From Auriscalpium vulgare (taxonomy: Eukaryota > Basidiomycota > Agaricomycetes > Russulales > Auriscalpiaceae), in the NCBI GenBank assembly GCA_019915015.1, contig JAHBBC010000013.1, positions 372,001 to 436,000 of the forward strand: a stretch of 64,000 nt of DNA, written 5' to 3'. Of this stretch, positions 22,395 to 32,779 are shown in pieces. Position numbers and translations under genes: made by a program. Every line of letters starts with the position of its first letter. Within the stretch, counting starts at the first letter, position 1. Under the pieces are notes generated by a model, which was not told the origin of the DNA, did not search any database, and saw only the letters and a program-made list of their open reading frames with translations.

Positions 22395-23241
22395 CATGGC
22401 TTTCCATGCTTTTGCCCCACGCAATGTTCTTGCTTTCTAGCGTGTAGTTGTTTCGCTGTGCTCTGTAGAGGACATCCAGCCTGGAAACTCCGGCGACTCT
22501 GGCACCTTTCTTCCGGCAGTCCGTGGCGATCGGTCGGTTTAGCAGGACAGGCTGTCGGTCAGAGCAATCTGCTCCGACTCAAGGAAAAGGCTCCCCTTGG
22601 CCTCCGACATTAGACGTAGGCTACATGCATAGTACCGTCCGGGCCTGGTCCGAGCAAAGGAGACAGTAAAATTAGAAAGTAATGAAGAAATTTTATCTTA
22701 TCTTATCGGACGAGCCTATTTGCTCCAACGAGCGGCGGCGAGCCATTCAATCCTATCCTTGACGACAACGACATCTGTGCGGATGACTACTCTTGTTTCT
22801 TCGTCTCATACTCTTCAAACGTCTGGTTGAACGACTCGTGAACATGGGTGTAAGTAGGAATCCACGCGCGGCGCGGCAACAAGACACATACTTGCGAGGT
22901 CTTGAATGAGGAGCCAGTGGACAGACTGGTGCGCGTGCCCTGGTATTCCGAAGGCTACCTTTGCTCTCTGGAGTTTCTTCGTGAGCTTATCATGCAGCTA
23001 TCCGGTGCTCACGCACATGGGCTATGTAGCGTACTGTCTCGTTGAACATTTGTTCCCAGAGCTGGACGAATCTGGCAGTGCACTTACGGCCGCAGGACAT
23101 TATTGATTCCGTTTACATACATCGACGACACGAGGCCAGGCCAGCGACTTCCGCCCAAGAAGCTTGCATCGCTCTTGCCCTCTGCCCTCTCTTTCCCCCG
23201 CTCGCCACACTGCATCCACCTACGACACCGTACCCTCTTGA
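22395..23241. other. Spacer with minus-strand partner relic; duplicated at 57204-58050
   Basis: The minus strand 22836-22787 reads ESFNQTFEEYETKKQE and a stop. Upstream minus-strand pieces (AFGIPGHAHQSVHWLLIQDL; LWEQMFNETVRYIAHV) look like further exons of the same partner gene, but stops prevent a full model. The last 150 bp are the CT-rich leader of the gene at 23242. The whole block seems identical to 57204-58050. Confidence 0.5.
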
Positions 23242-24540
23242 ATGCGAATGACGATGGAACAGGACGATGCTTCTTTCACTCTGCTCGACCGCGACTCGAA
23301 CGAAATATGGCTCCGCGGCGTCGTCGACCGCATTGTCGCTGATGCTCAGAAGGCCTTCTTGGACAGCGCGGCGTCGGAGAAAGACACGGCACTGAACGTG
23401 CTCGTGCTCGCGCTGCAGGAGCTCGCGCACCGACCTCCAGCGCTGGCTTCGGCACCGATGGCGCGTGCGGAGGAGGACGACGAGACGCGAGAGGGGAGGC
23501 TGCGCAAGCGCGAGCAGAAGGTGGCGTGGCGCGAGCAGGAGATCGAGTGGGACCTGGAGCACGCAACGTGCCGGGAGACCCATACGATCAAGATGGAGGC
23601 CGTGGCGGCGAGGAAGCTCGAACAGGTTGAAGAGCGCGAGAAGACGGTCAAGGAGAGGGAAGCTGAGCTTGAGGCGAAGGATCACGAGGTGGAGAGGTCC
23701 ATTGCAGACGCGGCAGCGAGGGTGGACGACGCCGCAGAGAGGCTGCGCCAAGCCCAGGACGCCGAGGTGCGCGTCGATGCGAAGGCACAGGACGCGGAAC
23801 GGCGCATCGCGCAGGTCAAATTACAGGAGGACGCGAACTCCGCGCGCGAGGCCGATCTTGCTCAAAAGCAGCTCGCGCTGCAGGCCGCACAGGCGGATCT
23901 CGAGGCACGCACAAAAGCATGCGGGGACATGCAAACTGCCGCCGCCACTCTTCTCGCATCAAATGAGGAGAAGCAGAAACAGCTTGAGCGTGTACAAGCG
24001 CAGATCGGAGCGAAGAGGGATGAGGTGCAGGTGAGGGAGGAGGCACTGGTGCGGCGGGAAGTAGAAGCGGCGGAGCGCGAGGAGGTGCTCCTCCGCAGAC
24101 AGAGAGAGGCAGTGAGGAGAGAGGAGGGGGTGCTGCGTCGGGAGAGAGCTGCTGATGTTGAACAGGAGGACTTCGCAACGCGGCGTCTTGAGGCTGAGAA
24201 GGACCTGAGCACCGCAGAAAACAAGGCTTCAGGTGCTGCCAATGAGCCGGCTCCGGTGGTTGTGGCGATGGTGGAGAGGGACCTGAGTGGGAAGGGCGAG
24301 GATGACAGTCAGGACGGCGCCGTCAGCGACCTTGACGCGGCAATCGAGCAAAAAATAACGCCCACTTCTATTTCACCGTGGCAGATCGCGGGCAATGTCG
24401 CTGATGGGTCAGATCCAAAGGTATGTGATCAGAGAATTGGGAAAGTTGACAGTGCTCACAAGCAAATTCAGCTATCAAAATTACAGCAGAAAAAGTTGAA
24501 GGAGAAAGAGCGAAAAAGGCGCGCATGCTCTCGAAATTAG
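23242..24540 (+). CDS. Coiled-coil array paralogue 5
   Basis: A 432-aa frame starts MRMTMEQDDASFTLLDRDSN, then WLRGVVDRIVADAQKAFLDS. Coiled coil runs from about residue 65 to 320 (VAWREQEIEWDLEHATCRET, RRIAQVKLQEDANSAREADL, RREVEAAEREEVLLRRQREA). The last 110 residues differ from other copies, lacking the SAFGG module and ending in a Lys/Arg-rich tail (LSKLQQKKLKEKERKRRACS). The first 2.2 kb region around its start matches 56530-58697. Downstream of codon ~215 it diverges from the 58051 copy. Function unknown. Confidence 0.8.
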   Translation: MRMTMEQDDASFTLLDRDSNEIWLRGVVDRIVADAQKAFLDSAASEKDTALNVLVLALQELAHRPPALASAPMARAEEDDETREGRLRKREQKVAWREQEIEWDLEHATCRETHTIKMEAVAARKLEQVEEREKTVKEREAELEAKDHEVERSIADAAARVDDAAERLRQAQDAEVRVDAKAQDAERRIAQVKLQEDANSAREADLAQKQLALQAAQADLEARTKACGDMQTAAATLLASNEEKQKQLERVQAQIGAKRDEVQVREEALVRREVEAAEREEVLLRRQREAVRREEGVLRRERAADVEQEDFATRRLEAEKDLSTAENKASGAANEPAPVVVAMVERDLSGKGEDDSQDGAVSDLDAAIEQKITPTSISPWQIAGNVADGSDPKVCDQRIGKVDSAHKQIQLSKLQQKKLKEKERKRRACSRN

Positions 24541-25134
24541 CTGATTGCTAAGTGACGGGCTTGTTCTTGTCTCCAAATCGTTTCTGAAGTAGCGTCACGT
24601 TCCGCACGATGGCAACAGTATCAGCTTTTATAAACTCCTCGAAAATAGTGCCAGCGACCAGCGTACATCAAGCGTGCGAGCAAGCTAGCTCCCGGTGGCC
24701 GTGGACCACGATCGCTGGAAGTTGGATGATGAGTCGGCGGAAGGGCGGAACAATCGATTTTTGTACTATGATGTGTGCATATGAAGGAGCTGCAACTTTC
24801 GCGTGGATATCCTTCGCATACAACTCCGTGGCTCCCGTACTTGGGATTCAATGAGGCCAGCTCCAGCTGCCCGTGTCCAGACGGCGCACGCATTGCCTGC
24901 AGTAAGCATACATACTGGTTCCCGTGCCGAGCAAAGGGTATGTGCCAACCTTCCAGTGTCTCCAGTACGCGTCCAAGTTGCTCTGACTGGCGAGCATCGC
25001 AGTTCTCGCTGCGGAACTACAGAACCTATGTCAAAGACAATATTAATTGATGGATGCGCACCGCCAATTTCGTCCGTCTCTGCTCCGTCACGATTATGAA
25101 CGGTTGTGTCCTGCGGTGCGATGTTTCCAGGCAA
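24541..25134. other. No gene resolved
   Basis: The sequence contains only short frames and no recognisable repeat. It separates a coiled-coil gene from a decayed oxidoreductase tail. Confidence 0.3.
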
Positions 25135-25720
25135 GTCGAAGCAATATGCATATGCTCTGCTTCGGGTCATCGTATTCTGCATCGATGATGATCGCCACAC
25201 GCTCGCCGACGACGTACACCGGAATTCAGGCTGAGGGTGCGAAGGTAGGGCGTGGGGCTATGAGACAACCAATCAGTTCCGTGCCTATAATCAAAAGCTT
25301 GCTTTGTCCTTACGAAGATGCTGGTGTCGGCGACGCGCAAACCACGGATGCCTTTGACCTTCAAGTCTGGGTCCACCACGCCGCCGGAGGGGCGTTGAAG
25401 ATGGTCCGGCGCATATTCATTGTAAGCGTCTTGACCAGCAGGCAGTCGGACCATGCATCTGTGAACGGCAGTATTAGACTACAACCCACACAGCTAGGAA
25501 GGAGCCAGTGCAAGGCACCTTGTTACGGATGCTCTTACGCGTCGCGGAGCAAGCCCATTGCGCCCCAGCCGGGGGCGTCGGCAGCATCCTTTGAATTCTA
25601 TGGTTGCCCGTCCAAGTGTCGTCACCTGCTGGTGTATTAGCCACAACCCAGATAGCTAGGAGGGTGCAACGCACCTTTGCGATGAACGTCATCGACGCGT
25701 CGTACATGTCGCGGGCAGTC
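25135..25720 (-). pseudogene. C-terminal relic of a GMC oxidoreductase
   Basis: The minus strand keeps the C-terminal signature of glucose-methanol-choline flavin oxidoreductases: YNEYAPDHLQRPSGGVVDPD, LKVKGIRGLRVADTSIF, and after an intron (about 25309-25254) PVYVVGERVAIIIDAEYDD. The join between these last pieces needs a frame change, and stops occur in upstream exons. The FAD-binding N-terminus is absent. In white-rot fungi such enzymes include aryl-alcohol oxidases, but this relic is too short to tell the subfamily. Confidence 0.65.
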
Positions 25721-26164
25721 GCGGGTGGGACACTGGCAAATGAAGGGTGTGCAAGGTCCGCAGCGAGTGTTACCTATCCCGCTCCAGTGCAGAATAGAGC
25801 TCCTAGACGTCAATGTTAGTAGGGTGCTAGATGCAAATGTCAGGGCACATACATGAAGCTCATTCGCTAGATTGTTTAGCGTCCCACGGCGGGGCGCGTG
25901 ACTTGTGAGTGGATCATAGATATAAGTGAGCTCGCAATCGCAAGCTGAGGTTGAGGGCGTCCTCGACGACGACGCGTCGTGAGTCTGAGGCGGCCAATCC
26001 TTTGACTCGCCGGCTAGCCTGCAGCCAATCGGGTTGCTTCTTTGACTTTTGGCGCCAGCTCTCAGCCAATCAAATCACTCAGTTGACACGGAGTTTTATG
26101 TGGGGCCCAGTTGCTTTCTAGTATGGAACAGCTAAGTAGGATACGACACGATGCGCGTCTTTCC
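25721..26164. other. No gene resolved
   Basis: Short frames only. The sequence near 25960-26080 is rich in CCAATC/CAGCCAATC strings (three CAAT-like blocks), and the stretch runs into the MITE at 26165. Confidence 0.3.
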
Positions 26165-26451
26165 CATCAGCAAAAGCCCCAGAATCTTATATTACATTAT
26201 ATGAGGTTATATTACTTCCCTTCAAATAGCGACGACTCCATTCTGGAAAAAGGACCAGCTCAACAGGTCCCAGTACTACACATGAGTTATACAGACAGTA
26301 TGATTGTGTGTTTGTGAAAGAGATCGGGTGCATATACCCTGCTCAGACAGCAGTAATGGCCGCGCCCGAATATCTTATCTAGCCTTATCTGAATGGCAAT
26401 AGCAGTATAACTCAATATAAACACCATAATATTTCGTCACTTTTGCTGATG
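26165..26451 (+). mobile_element. MITE-like element, copy 2
   Basis: This 287 bp block begins CATCAGCAAAAG, ends CTTTTGCTGATG, and matches 15468-15757 in reverse orientation with a few substitutions. No coding capacity. It lies just upstream of the NLR gene and may contribute to its promoter region. Confidence 0.78.
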
Positions 26452-26562
26452 CCCTTCATGCTGCCATGCCCTATATAGCATGGGCACGACGCCGTTCTCA
26501 GGCTCGCTCCGATCTATCTTTCACTTGTAACCTCAAGTCTGTGAACCCATCGTCCGTTGGCA

Positions 26563-29057
26563 ATGGGCAAGGCCCGCGATGCTGGACAAGCCTTGATCGC
26601 CGTTCTCGAAACCGTGGAGAAGGCGGTTGGCGACGTGCCTGTCCCCGGTGTAGCACTGGGAATCACGACGGTGCTGACCATCTTACGAGGGATAGAGGTG
26701 AGTAACCTAGCTGGGCATCTCAATGATACCTGATGCCTTTTACAGAAAAAATGCGACAATGCGGATATCCTCCAGGGTCTTACTCAACGCGTTGAGACTA
26801 TCCGGGAAGTCATTGAAGCGGCCCGACCAAAGAGCGGTGGTGGATCTGCTGAGCAAGTCACTAGCATCACTCGACTCGTCAAGTACGCCGGTCTTTTTTT
26901 CTATCGAATACTTTGAGTTGATCTCAGCATCAGAGAACTTGAAGCAGCAACTCAATGGTGGGGGGCACGTCCACACAAGGGGGTTATCAGGAAGATATTT
27001 GGCATATATCTCGACGAGAGAGATCTCAGGACATTCCGCGAGAAGATTGACTCGGCGTTGGAAAACTACAGGGTGAGCACACCAGTGGTCCTTTCGAATG
27101 GTATCCGACTCGCGTACAGACAGGAGGACAGGCGGAAATGGCATACACGCAGGAAAAGCAGCGACAGGAAGTATGTTACATGATCAACTTTTCAACAATG
27201 TCCGAACCGCTGAGCTTATTCCCTAGGGGTTACTTCAATTACTCGTGGAGAATCGCAGGCATGCCGTGGAAGCCCAATTTGGCTCAGGCCGCGATGACCT
27301 TTATGTTTGCCACCCTGGGACCTCTACGGAAATCCGCAAGAAGATCGACGACTGGCTCACCAACGATGATCCCTGCGCGCCGCACGTACTTTGGGTCCAC
27401 GGGCCGATGGGGGTTGGGAAGTCCACGGTTGCCAAAACGGTAGCCGATCATGCGACCAAGGAGGCGGTAGTATGCGCGCGCTTCTTCTTTTCCCGGGATG
27501 TCGAGGACATGGACCAAGCGTCATTCATCATCCCCACCCTTGCCTTCCAACTTGCACACCTCAAGGAGTCCTTCCTGCCAATAGTCTCCGAGCAGATCCG
27601 CGCTCGGGAGAACGCAATGAGCGGCAGCAATTGGAATCAGCAATGGGACGTCGACAATCTTCTCATGCCAGCGCTTCTCAAGAGCGAGGCGTCGGATCTC
27701 ACTGTCCTTCTCATCATCGATGCGGTGGACCAAGCACGCGACCGGGACGCAACCTTGAAGATCCTCAAGCTCCTTGTCGAGAGGAGGAACAACATTCAGT
27801 GCCATCTACGCATTCTGGTGACCAGCCGACGTGACCCCGAGTTATGCGCTATCTTCGATCCATCCAGTGGCACGGTCCTGGTGCACGAAATGCAGCTCCT
27901 TCCCACCGGAGGCCCTGACTCCGACATCCATCGGTACCTGCGGGAGGTCCTGCCGACGATTCCCCAGCGTCTAGCCCTATCATCTGCGGCGCAAAATGAA
28001 AATGCAGGCTCCGGCTGGCCGAGCGCTACAGACGTGCAAATTCTCGCGGACCAGGCGGGCGGGTTGTTCGTGTATGCCGCCACTGTTGTTCGATTCATCA
28101 GCAATCCCAAAGACCGCCCTGAAAGGCGCTTACAACGCTTGCTTGACGACAAACATAGCGCAGCAAAGTCGGCCGCGTTAACCCCTTTGAATCAACTTTA
28201 TTCCCGAATACTCCAAGAAGTCTTGCCGGACGACGGTGATTGCAAGGACGCCGCTGACGACTTCCGTCTGGTAGTCGGAAGCATCGCGCGGTTCCGAGAG
28301 CCGTTAAGGATGCCCACTCTGGCGGCGTTCGCCGGCCTGTCGTTACCTTATGTGGAGACGACTTTATACCACCTCCATTCTGTCATCTCATCCGAGTCAC
28401 CTGATGGCCGCTGCTTCATATATCATCCATCCTTCGCCCGTTTCATAACAAGCAAGGATTGCTCGCCTTCCGAGCTTTACATCGACGAGGAGTTCCATGA
28501 GAAGCGACTCGCCGTCCGATGCTTCGAATTCATGGAAGGCTGCTGGCCTGAGTCGTCCGAGCCAGGGATCTCAGAAGAGTATGTTGGCAAAATGGGGCTG
28601 AATCCATGGGCGGCGGCATGCGACATACCAGGCGACGTGTTGCACTATCCGTGCCTCTACTGGGCATCTCATCTCCGTTCTGTGTCTGCAGGGGATAAAG
28701 GACTTCAAGAAGTCATCACGCACTTGGATATCTTCGTGCGGCGATATATGATGGGCTGGTTCAAGGAGTTAGTGCGCGCCAATGTTGCAAGCTCCGTGAT
28801 TGTTACTTCTGTTGATCAGGCGTATGCTTGGGCGGTGAGTCGTTGATCCCCATAAGATCTGGCCCAAACTTGACTTCCACCCTGGTTATCAGAGCAAATC
28901 AGGATGCTCCGAAGAGATCGTTGGCATACTCAGCAACGCTCAACGATCAGCTGCACACTATCACCGGCGCGTCATTGCAGCGCGTACTAAAGTTAGTACA
29001 ACTGCACTTTTGTACGTTTTGCTCCAGCTGTGCCAAATCGCCCTCTACATACGGTGA
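26563..29057 (+). CDS. NLR-type protein with NACHT NTPase domain
   Basis: Six exons (26563-26697, 26746-26882, 26928-27072, 27120-27170, 27227-28834, 28893-29057) encode 746 aa with no break. Residues 1 to about 155 are helical (LIAVLETVEKAVGDVPVPG, GLTQRVETIREVIEAAR), similar in style to the MLKL/HeLo-like helical bundles found at the front of basidiomycete NLRs. The NACHT core follows: Walker A GPMGVGKST near residue 205, VCARFFFSRD, Walker B LLIIDAVDQA, LRILVTSRRDPEL and DQAGGLFVYAATVVRFI. No WD40, ankyrin or TPR repeats follow. The helical tail ends in a short hydrophobic segment. Fungal NLRs act in non-self recognition and regulated cell death; the trigger here is unknown. Being repeat-less, it may be a short NLR or have lost its sensor. 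Confidence 0.88.
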
Positions 29058-29544
29058 CATCTTCTACCCTCTTACCGGAGGGTGGCAAGGGCGGGCTACT
29101 AATGCGGACGCTGTCTTGACCTAGTAGTTCGTGTAAGCTCAAAATTTCTTCGATATTCCATGTAGCTTCACTGTACAGCATTCGACTCTAGTACCATCCT
29201 GGGCCGCGCGCTGCCAGCAGCAATGCGCCACTCGGAACGCACCCACATACACACTGGGAGAGTCAAGCTTCACTTAACAACATCGGCAACGAAGACGTTC
29301 GACGCTCCAGGTCCCCCAATACGGCGCGCTGGTCAAGCACAGGGAACCATGTGCATGACCGGTGACCCCGAGCGTGCGCGACGTTCGGCGGCCCACATCA
29401 ACAGCTCCAACGAACTGAATGAGCAGTCCAGAGGGGCCTCGAAGCTTGCTCAAGGGTTTGCCCATCGAGGAAGGTCAGGTTCATGATGAGGGAAAAGATG
29501 AGACCGCAGAGCGCGATGTAGGTTAGAAATATAATGGTGGTGGC
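29058..29544. other. No gene resolved
   Basis: No convincing frame or repeat. It separates the NLR gene from a truncated coiled-coil copy. Confidence 0.3.
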
Positions 29545-30451
29545 CCGGCGTCCGCGCAGGCACATCTCGACGCGCGCACCAAGGTATTCGGAGACGTCCG
29601 AATTGCCACCGCCACTCTTCTCGCTTCCAACCAGGAGAGGCAGAAGGAGCTCGAGCGCGTCGAAACCCTGGTCGCGGCGAAGAGCGCAGAGGCGGCGGGA
29701 AGTCGAAGCGGCGGAGCGCGAGGAGGTGCTCCTCCGCAGGCAGAGAGAGGTGATGGGGAGAGAGGAGGGGGTGCTGCGTCGGGAGAGGGCGGTCTCTGTC
29801 AGGGAGGCCGACGTTGAGGCTCGGCAGGATCTGCACGCTGCGCACTCACCATCCAGTGCCCCCTGTGCTGCGCCTGTGGGCGGGCTTCTCAATAATGCTC
29901 CCGCAGGTGTTACACTCTACAGCTGCAACTCGCCCGGCAGCGCGCACGTCAGTCGGTTCTTCGATGAGACCGCAATGGAGACTGCGGCGCCCGGCGCGTT
30001 CCCCATTTCGGCCCCCGACTCGCGATCCCTTTCATCTGCCTTCGGGGGGTTCACCAGCTCTGTAGGGAGCGGCTTCATCGGTGAGGGTGCGACACTGGCC
30101 AGTGGTGGCACGCCTGCTGCCGCCGGCTCGAGGTTCGCATTCGAATGGAACACGAATGGCGAAGGCGGACAATGGGGAAGCGGCAGTGTCTGGCCGTCAG
30201 GCCGCGTCAGGCGGAAACCAGCCTTCCGCGGACGTCGACGGAGCCTGAGGAGGTCAGGTGCAAGCGCCCGCTCCAACCCAGAGCGCGGGGAACGGCGGGA
30301 AGGGCAAGGAGCTAATGCATCTTCCGGTGTATACTGCTCAGCCGATTCGGGCATGCAGGTGTCGGGCCTGGCGACGCTAGCTGTGGAGGGCACAGGCGAG
30401 GGCGGTGAAGAGGCCAAGAAGGAGGAAGAAGAGGACGAGTGGGCGCTGTGA
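29545..30451 (+). pseudogene. 5'-truncated, frameshifted coiled-coil paralogue
   Basis: The copy starts abruptly in the middle of the coiled coil: in one frame SAQAHLDARTKVFGDVRIAT and RQKELERVETLVAAKSAEA. It then shifts frame near 29695 to VEAAEREEVLLRRQREVMGR and continues open to 30451. The C-terminal module is well kept (FDETAMETAAPGAFPISAPD, SSAFGGFTSS, EEEEDEWAL then stop) and most resembles paralogue 3. The N-terminal signature is missing, so the gene is dead or would need a new start. Confidence 0.75.
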
Positions 30452-31140
30452 AGGGCAAGAAGATGTGAGGTGCATGCTGAGCGCCGCGGCTGTAGAAAGG
30501 ATGTGATAATTACGATCTCATGTGTACACAACTTTTGACTTGGTCGGCTGTCGCCTCCATCACCTTCGACATGACCATGTCCACCTCCAATATGCCGCCT
30601 GCCGGGCTTGCGCAAACGCAGCTCGCATTGTGATTACCGCTCTTTCCACGGCCGACTAGTGCCTGGAACGTGGGCCGCGAAGTGGGGAGGAGGCGGTGGT
30701 CCGGTGATTTGTATATCTGTGATTTTTATCTCTGATATCCCAGGATATCCCATGGCTACGCTTGTTTCGCTTACAGCCTGGACAACATCAGACCCACTCG
30801 ACATCATCCTTGTCCCGACCGTCCTTGACCACGGGCGACGCCTGGCTCCACGGCCTCGTCGATATGCATTGGCGCTGCAGAAGCTCGCGAAGGAGGACTT
30901 CATCGTGGGCGAGGGCGACGTACTGGAGGCCGCGAGACTCAGAGAGTACTGTCTGATTCGAGTTCCCAGCGCTAGACGAATATGGCACGCACTTGCGGCT
31001 ATTGACAATGTCTATTGTCGACGACACGAGGCAAGGCCAGCAACTCAGCTTGCATCGCTCTTGCCCTCTGCCTTTGTTCTGCCCTCTCTCTTTCCCCCGC
31101 TCGCCACACCGCACCCACCGACGGCATCCTACCCTCTTGT
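30452..31140. other. Duplicated leader of the interrupted coiled-coil/MIF4G gene
   Basis: From about 30715 the sequence repeats 20325-20782 with scattered substitutions. It includes the paralogue-4-like relic (DAWLHGLVDMHWRCRSSRRR, about 30830-30960, here lacking its ATG) and the CT-rich leader. The 30452-30710 part shows nothing recognisable. Confidence 0.5.
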
Positions 31141-32090
31141 ATGCAAATGACTATGGACCCGGCGACACCTGACGATGATGCTTCATTTACCCTGCTCGAC
31201 CACGACTCAAACTCGAACGACATCTGGCTCCGTGGCCTTGTCGATCGCATTGTCGCTGATGCGCAGAAGACCTTCTTGGACCGCGCGGCATTGGAGAAAG
31301 ACACGGCACTGAACATGCTCGCGCTCGCCTTTCAGGAGCTCGCACACCGACCTCCAGCGCTGGCTTCGGCCCCGATGGCGCGTGCGGAGGAGGACGACGA
31401 GACGCGAGAGGGGAGGCTGCGCAAGCGCGAGGAGAGGGCAAGGGTGGATGACGCCGCAGAGAGGATGCGTCAAGCCCAGGACGCCGAGGTGCGCGTGAAT
31501 ACGAAGGCACAGGACGTGGAACGGCGCATCGCACGGGTCAAAGCACAGGAGGACGCGAACTCCGCGTGCGAGGCCGATCTTGCTCAAAAGCAGCTCGCGC
31601 TGGAGGCCGCTCAGGCAGATCTCGAAGCACGCACCAAGGCATTAGAGGAATTGCAAACTGCCGCCACCGCTCTTCTCGCCGCCAACAAGAAGACGCAGGA
31701 GGAGCTTCAGCGGGTGCAAGCACAGGTCACGGCGAAGAGGGCGGAAGTGCAGGAGAGCGAAGACGCCCTCGTGCGGCGGGAGGCGGAGGCGACACAGCGC
31801 GATGAGATGCTGATCCGCAAACAGGAGGAGGTGGGCTGGCGGGAGGAGAGGGTTCGGCGTCGCGAGAAAGAAGTTGCTGTCAAGGAAGCGGTCTCTGCCT
31901 CTGAGACACCTGCGCGCAACAGCATGTACGTCGACCTCGGCCCCGACTCACCCGAGTTGGTGGACCGCAATGTCAAGGCCCTGCTGAACAAGCTGACCAT
32001 GGAGCAATTCGACTCTATCTCCGACCAGATCATCGCGTGGGCGAACACATCCGAGAAGGAGAAGAACGGGCAGACGCTCAACCAGGTCGT
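31141..32090 (+). pseudogene. 5' half of coiled-coil/MIF4G gene split by a transposon
   Basis: From ATG 31141 (MQMTMDPATPDDDASFTLLD) the frame matches the intact copy at 20783 through the coiled coil and into the MIF4G domain (VKALLNKLTMEQFDSISDQI). It breaks at codon 317, exactly where the giant element begins. Read-through into the element adds DIQLAQCIAPVF and stops. The 3' half lies at 56530-57203. The two pieces lie on the same strand and in register, so this was one gene. The left half differs from its paralogue at a few percent of positions. Whether a truncated coiled-coil protein is still made is open. Confidence 0.9.
32082..32090. repeat. Target-site duplication, left copy
   Basis: CCAGGTCGT directly precedes the element. 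The same 9 bp follow it at 56530-56538, and the intact paralogue has this string once (21721-21729). The duplication is 9 bp, or 8 bp if the first C is chance. Confidence 0.88.
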
Positions 32091-32095
32091 AGATA

Positions 32096-32147
32096 TTCAG
32101 TTGGCGCAATGCATTGCACCTGTGTTTTGACACAAACCAAATACATT
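32096..32147 (+). repeat. Left terminal inverted repeat
   Basis: It begins TTCAGTTGGCGCAATGCATT and ends ACACAAACCAAATACATT, the inverse of 56471-56522 over 52 bp without gaps. Mismatches cluster in the middle (about 9). Five unmatched bases (AGATA) lie between it and the target duplication. It contains diverged forms of the subterminal motif CCAAATGCATT. Confidence 0.87.
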
Positions 32148-32210
32148 ATGTCGTGTCAACACACACAAGCCCATTTACCAGCAACAGACACTGTGCGAAG
32201 CAGTGGGCTA

Positions 32211-32279
32211 ATGCATTTGTCCGCGATCAATGCATTTGTCCGCGATCAATGCATTTGGCCGTGATCAATGCATTTGGCT
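32211..32279 (+). repeat. Subterminal 19 bp repeats, outer block
   Basis: Four copies of ATGCATTTGtCCGCGATCA-type units with 19 bp period lie just inside the left inverted repeat. The core ATGCATTTG is the same as in the larger arrays at 32475 and 56155. Confidence 0.75.
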
Positions 32280-32304
32280 CTCACCCACGTGATCGCAAAA
32301 TATG

Positions 32305-32393
32305 TGCAAAGAGCGGGATTCGAACCCACGACACACGTCATGCAAATGACTTCGAGACGCAGTAACCGGTTAGCCACTGGGCAGATATTATGT
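32305..32393 (-). repeat. tRNA-like (SINE-head-like) sequence, left subterminal
   Basis: Reading the minus strand, TGGCTAACCGG fits the A box and GGGTTCGAATCCC fits the B box and T arm (GTGGG/CCCGC stem). The 7-nt acceptor strands do not pair, so it is not a functional tRNA gene by eye. A second tRNA-like stretch lies in the mirror position at the right end. Either could be an internal Pol III promoter or a SINE head. Confidence 0.6.
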
Positions 32394-32474
32394 TAGGCTT
32401 TTAATTAGTCATATGCACCTCAAGCAGACCCTCCCACATACGCTGTTATCCCACAAGAGCCCTCACCTTCATCC

Positions 32475-32779
32475 AGGTGCATTTGCCCGTGCCAGATGCA
32501 TTTGCCCGTGCCAGATGCATTTGCCCGTGCCAGATGCATTTGCCCGTGCCAGATGCATTTGCCCGCGCCCAATGCATTTGCCCGCGCCAGATGCATTTGC
32601 CCGTGCCAGATGCATTTGCCTGCGCCAAATGCATTTGCCTGAGCCAGATGCATTTGCCCGTGCCAGATGCATTTGCCTGAGCCAGATGCATTTGCCCGTG
32701 CCAGATGCATTTGCCTCCGCCAGATGCATTTGCCCGTGCCAGATGCATTTGCCTCCGCCAGATGCATTTGCCTGAGCCT
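32475..32779 (+). repeat. 19 bp minisatellite, about 16 units
   Basis: The unit is GATGCATTTGCCCGTGCCA, with variants CCTGCG, CCTGAG and CCTCCG in the second half. About 16 head-to-tail units are present. The period is not a multiple of three, so the long open frames through it cycle through all three phases and are probably not selected as protein. It seems to lie in or just past the 3' end of a spliced minus-strand locus. Confidence 0.9.

Noticed and set aside
32305..32393. Functional tRNA gene
   Set aside because: A and B boxes are good but the acceptor strands do not pair; kept only as tRNA-like.
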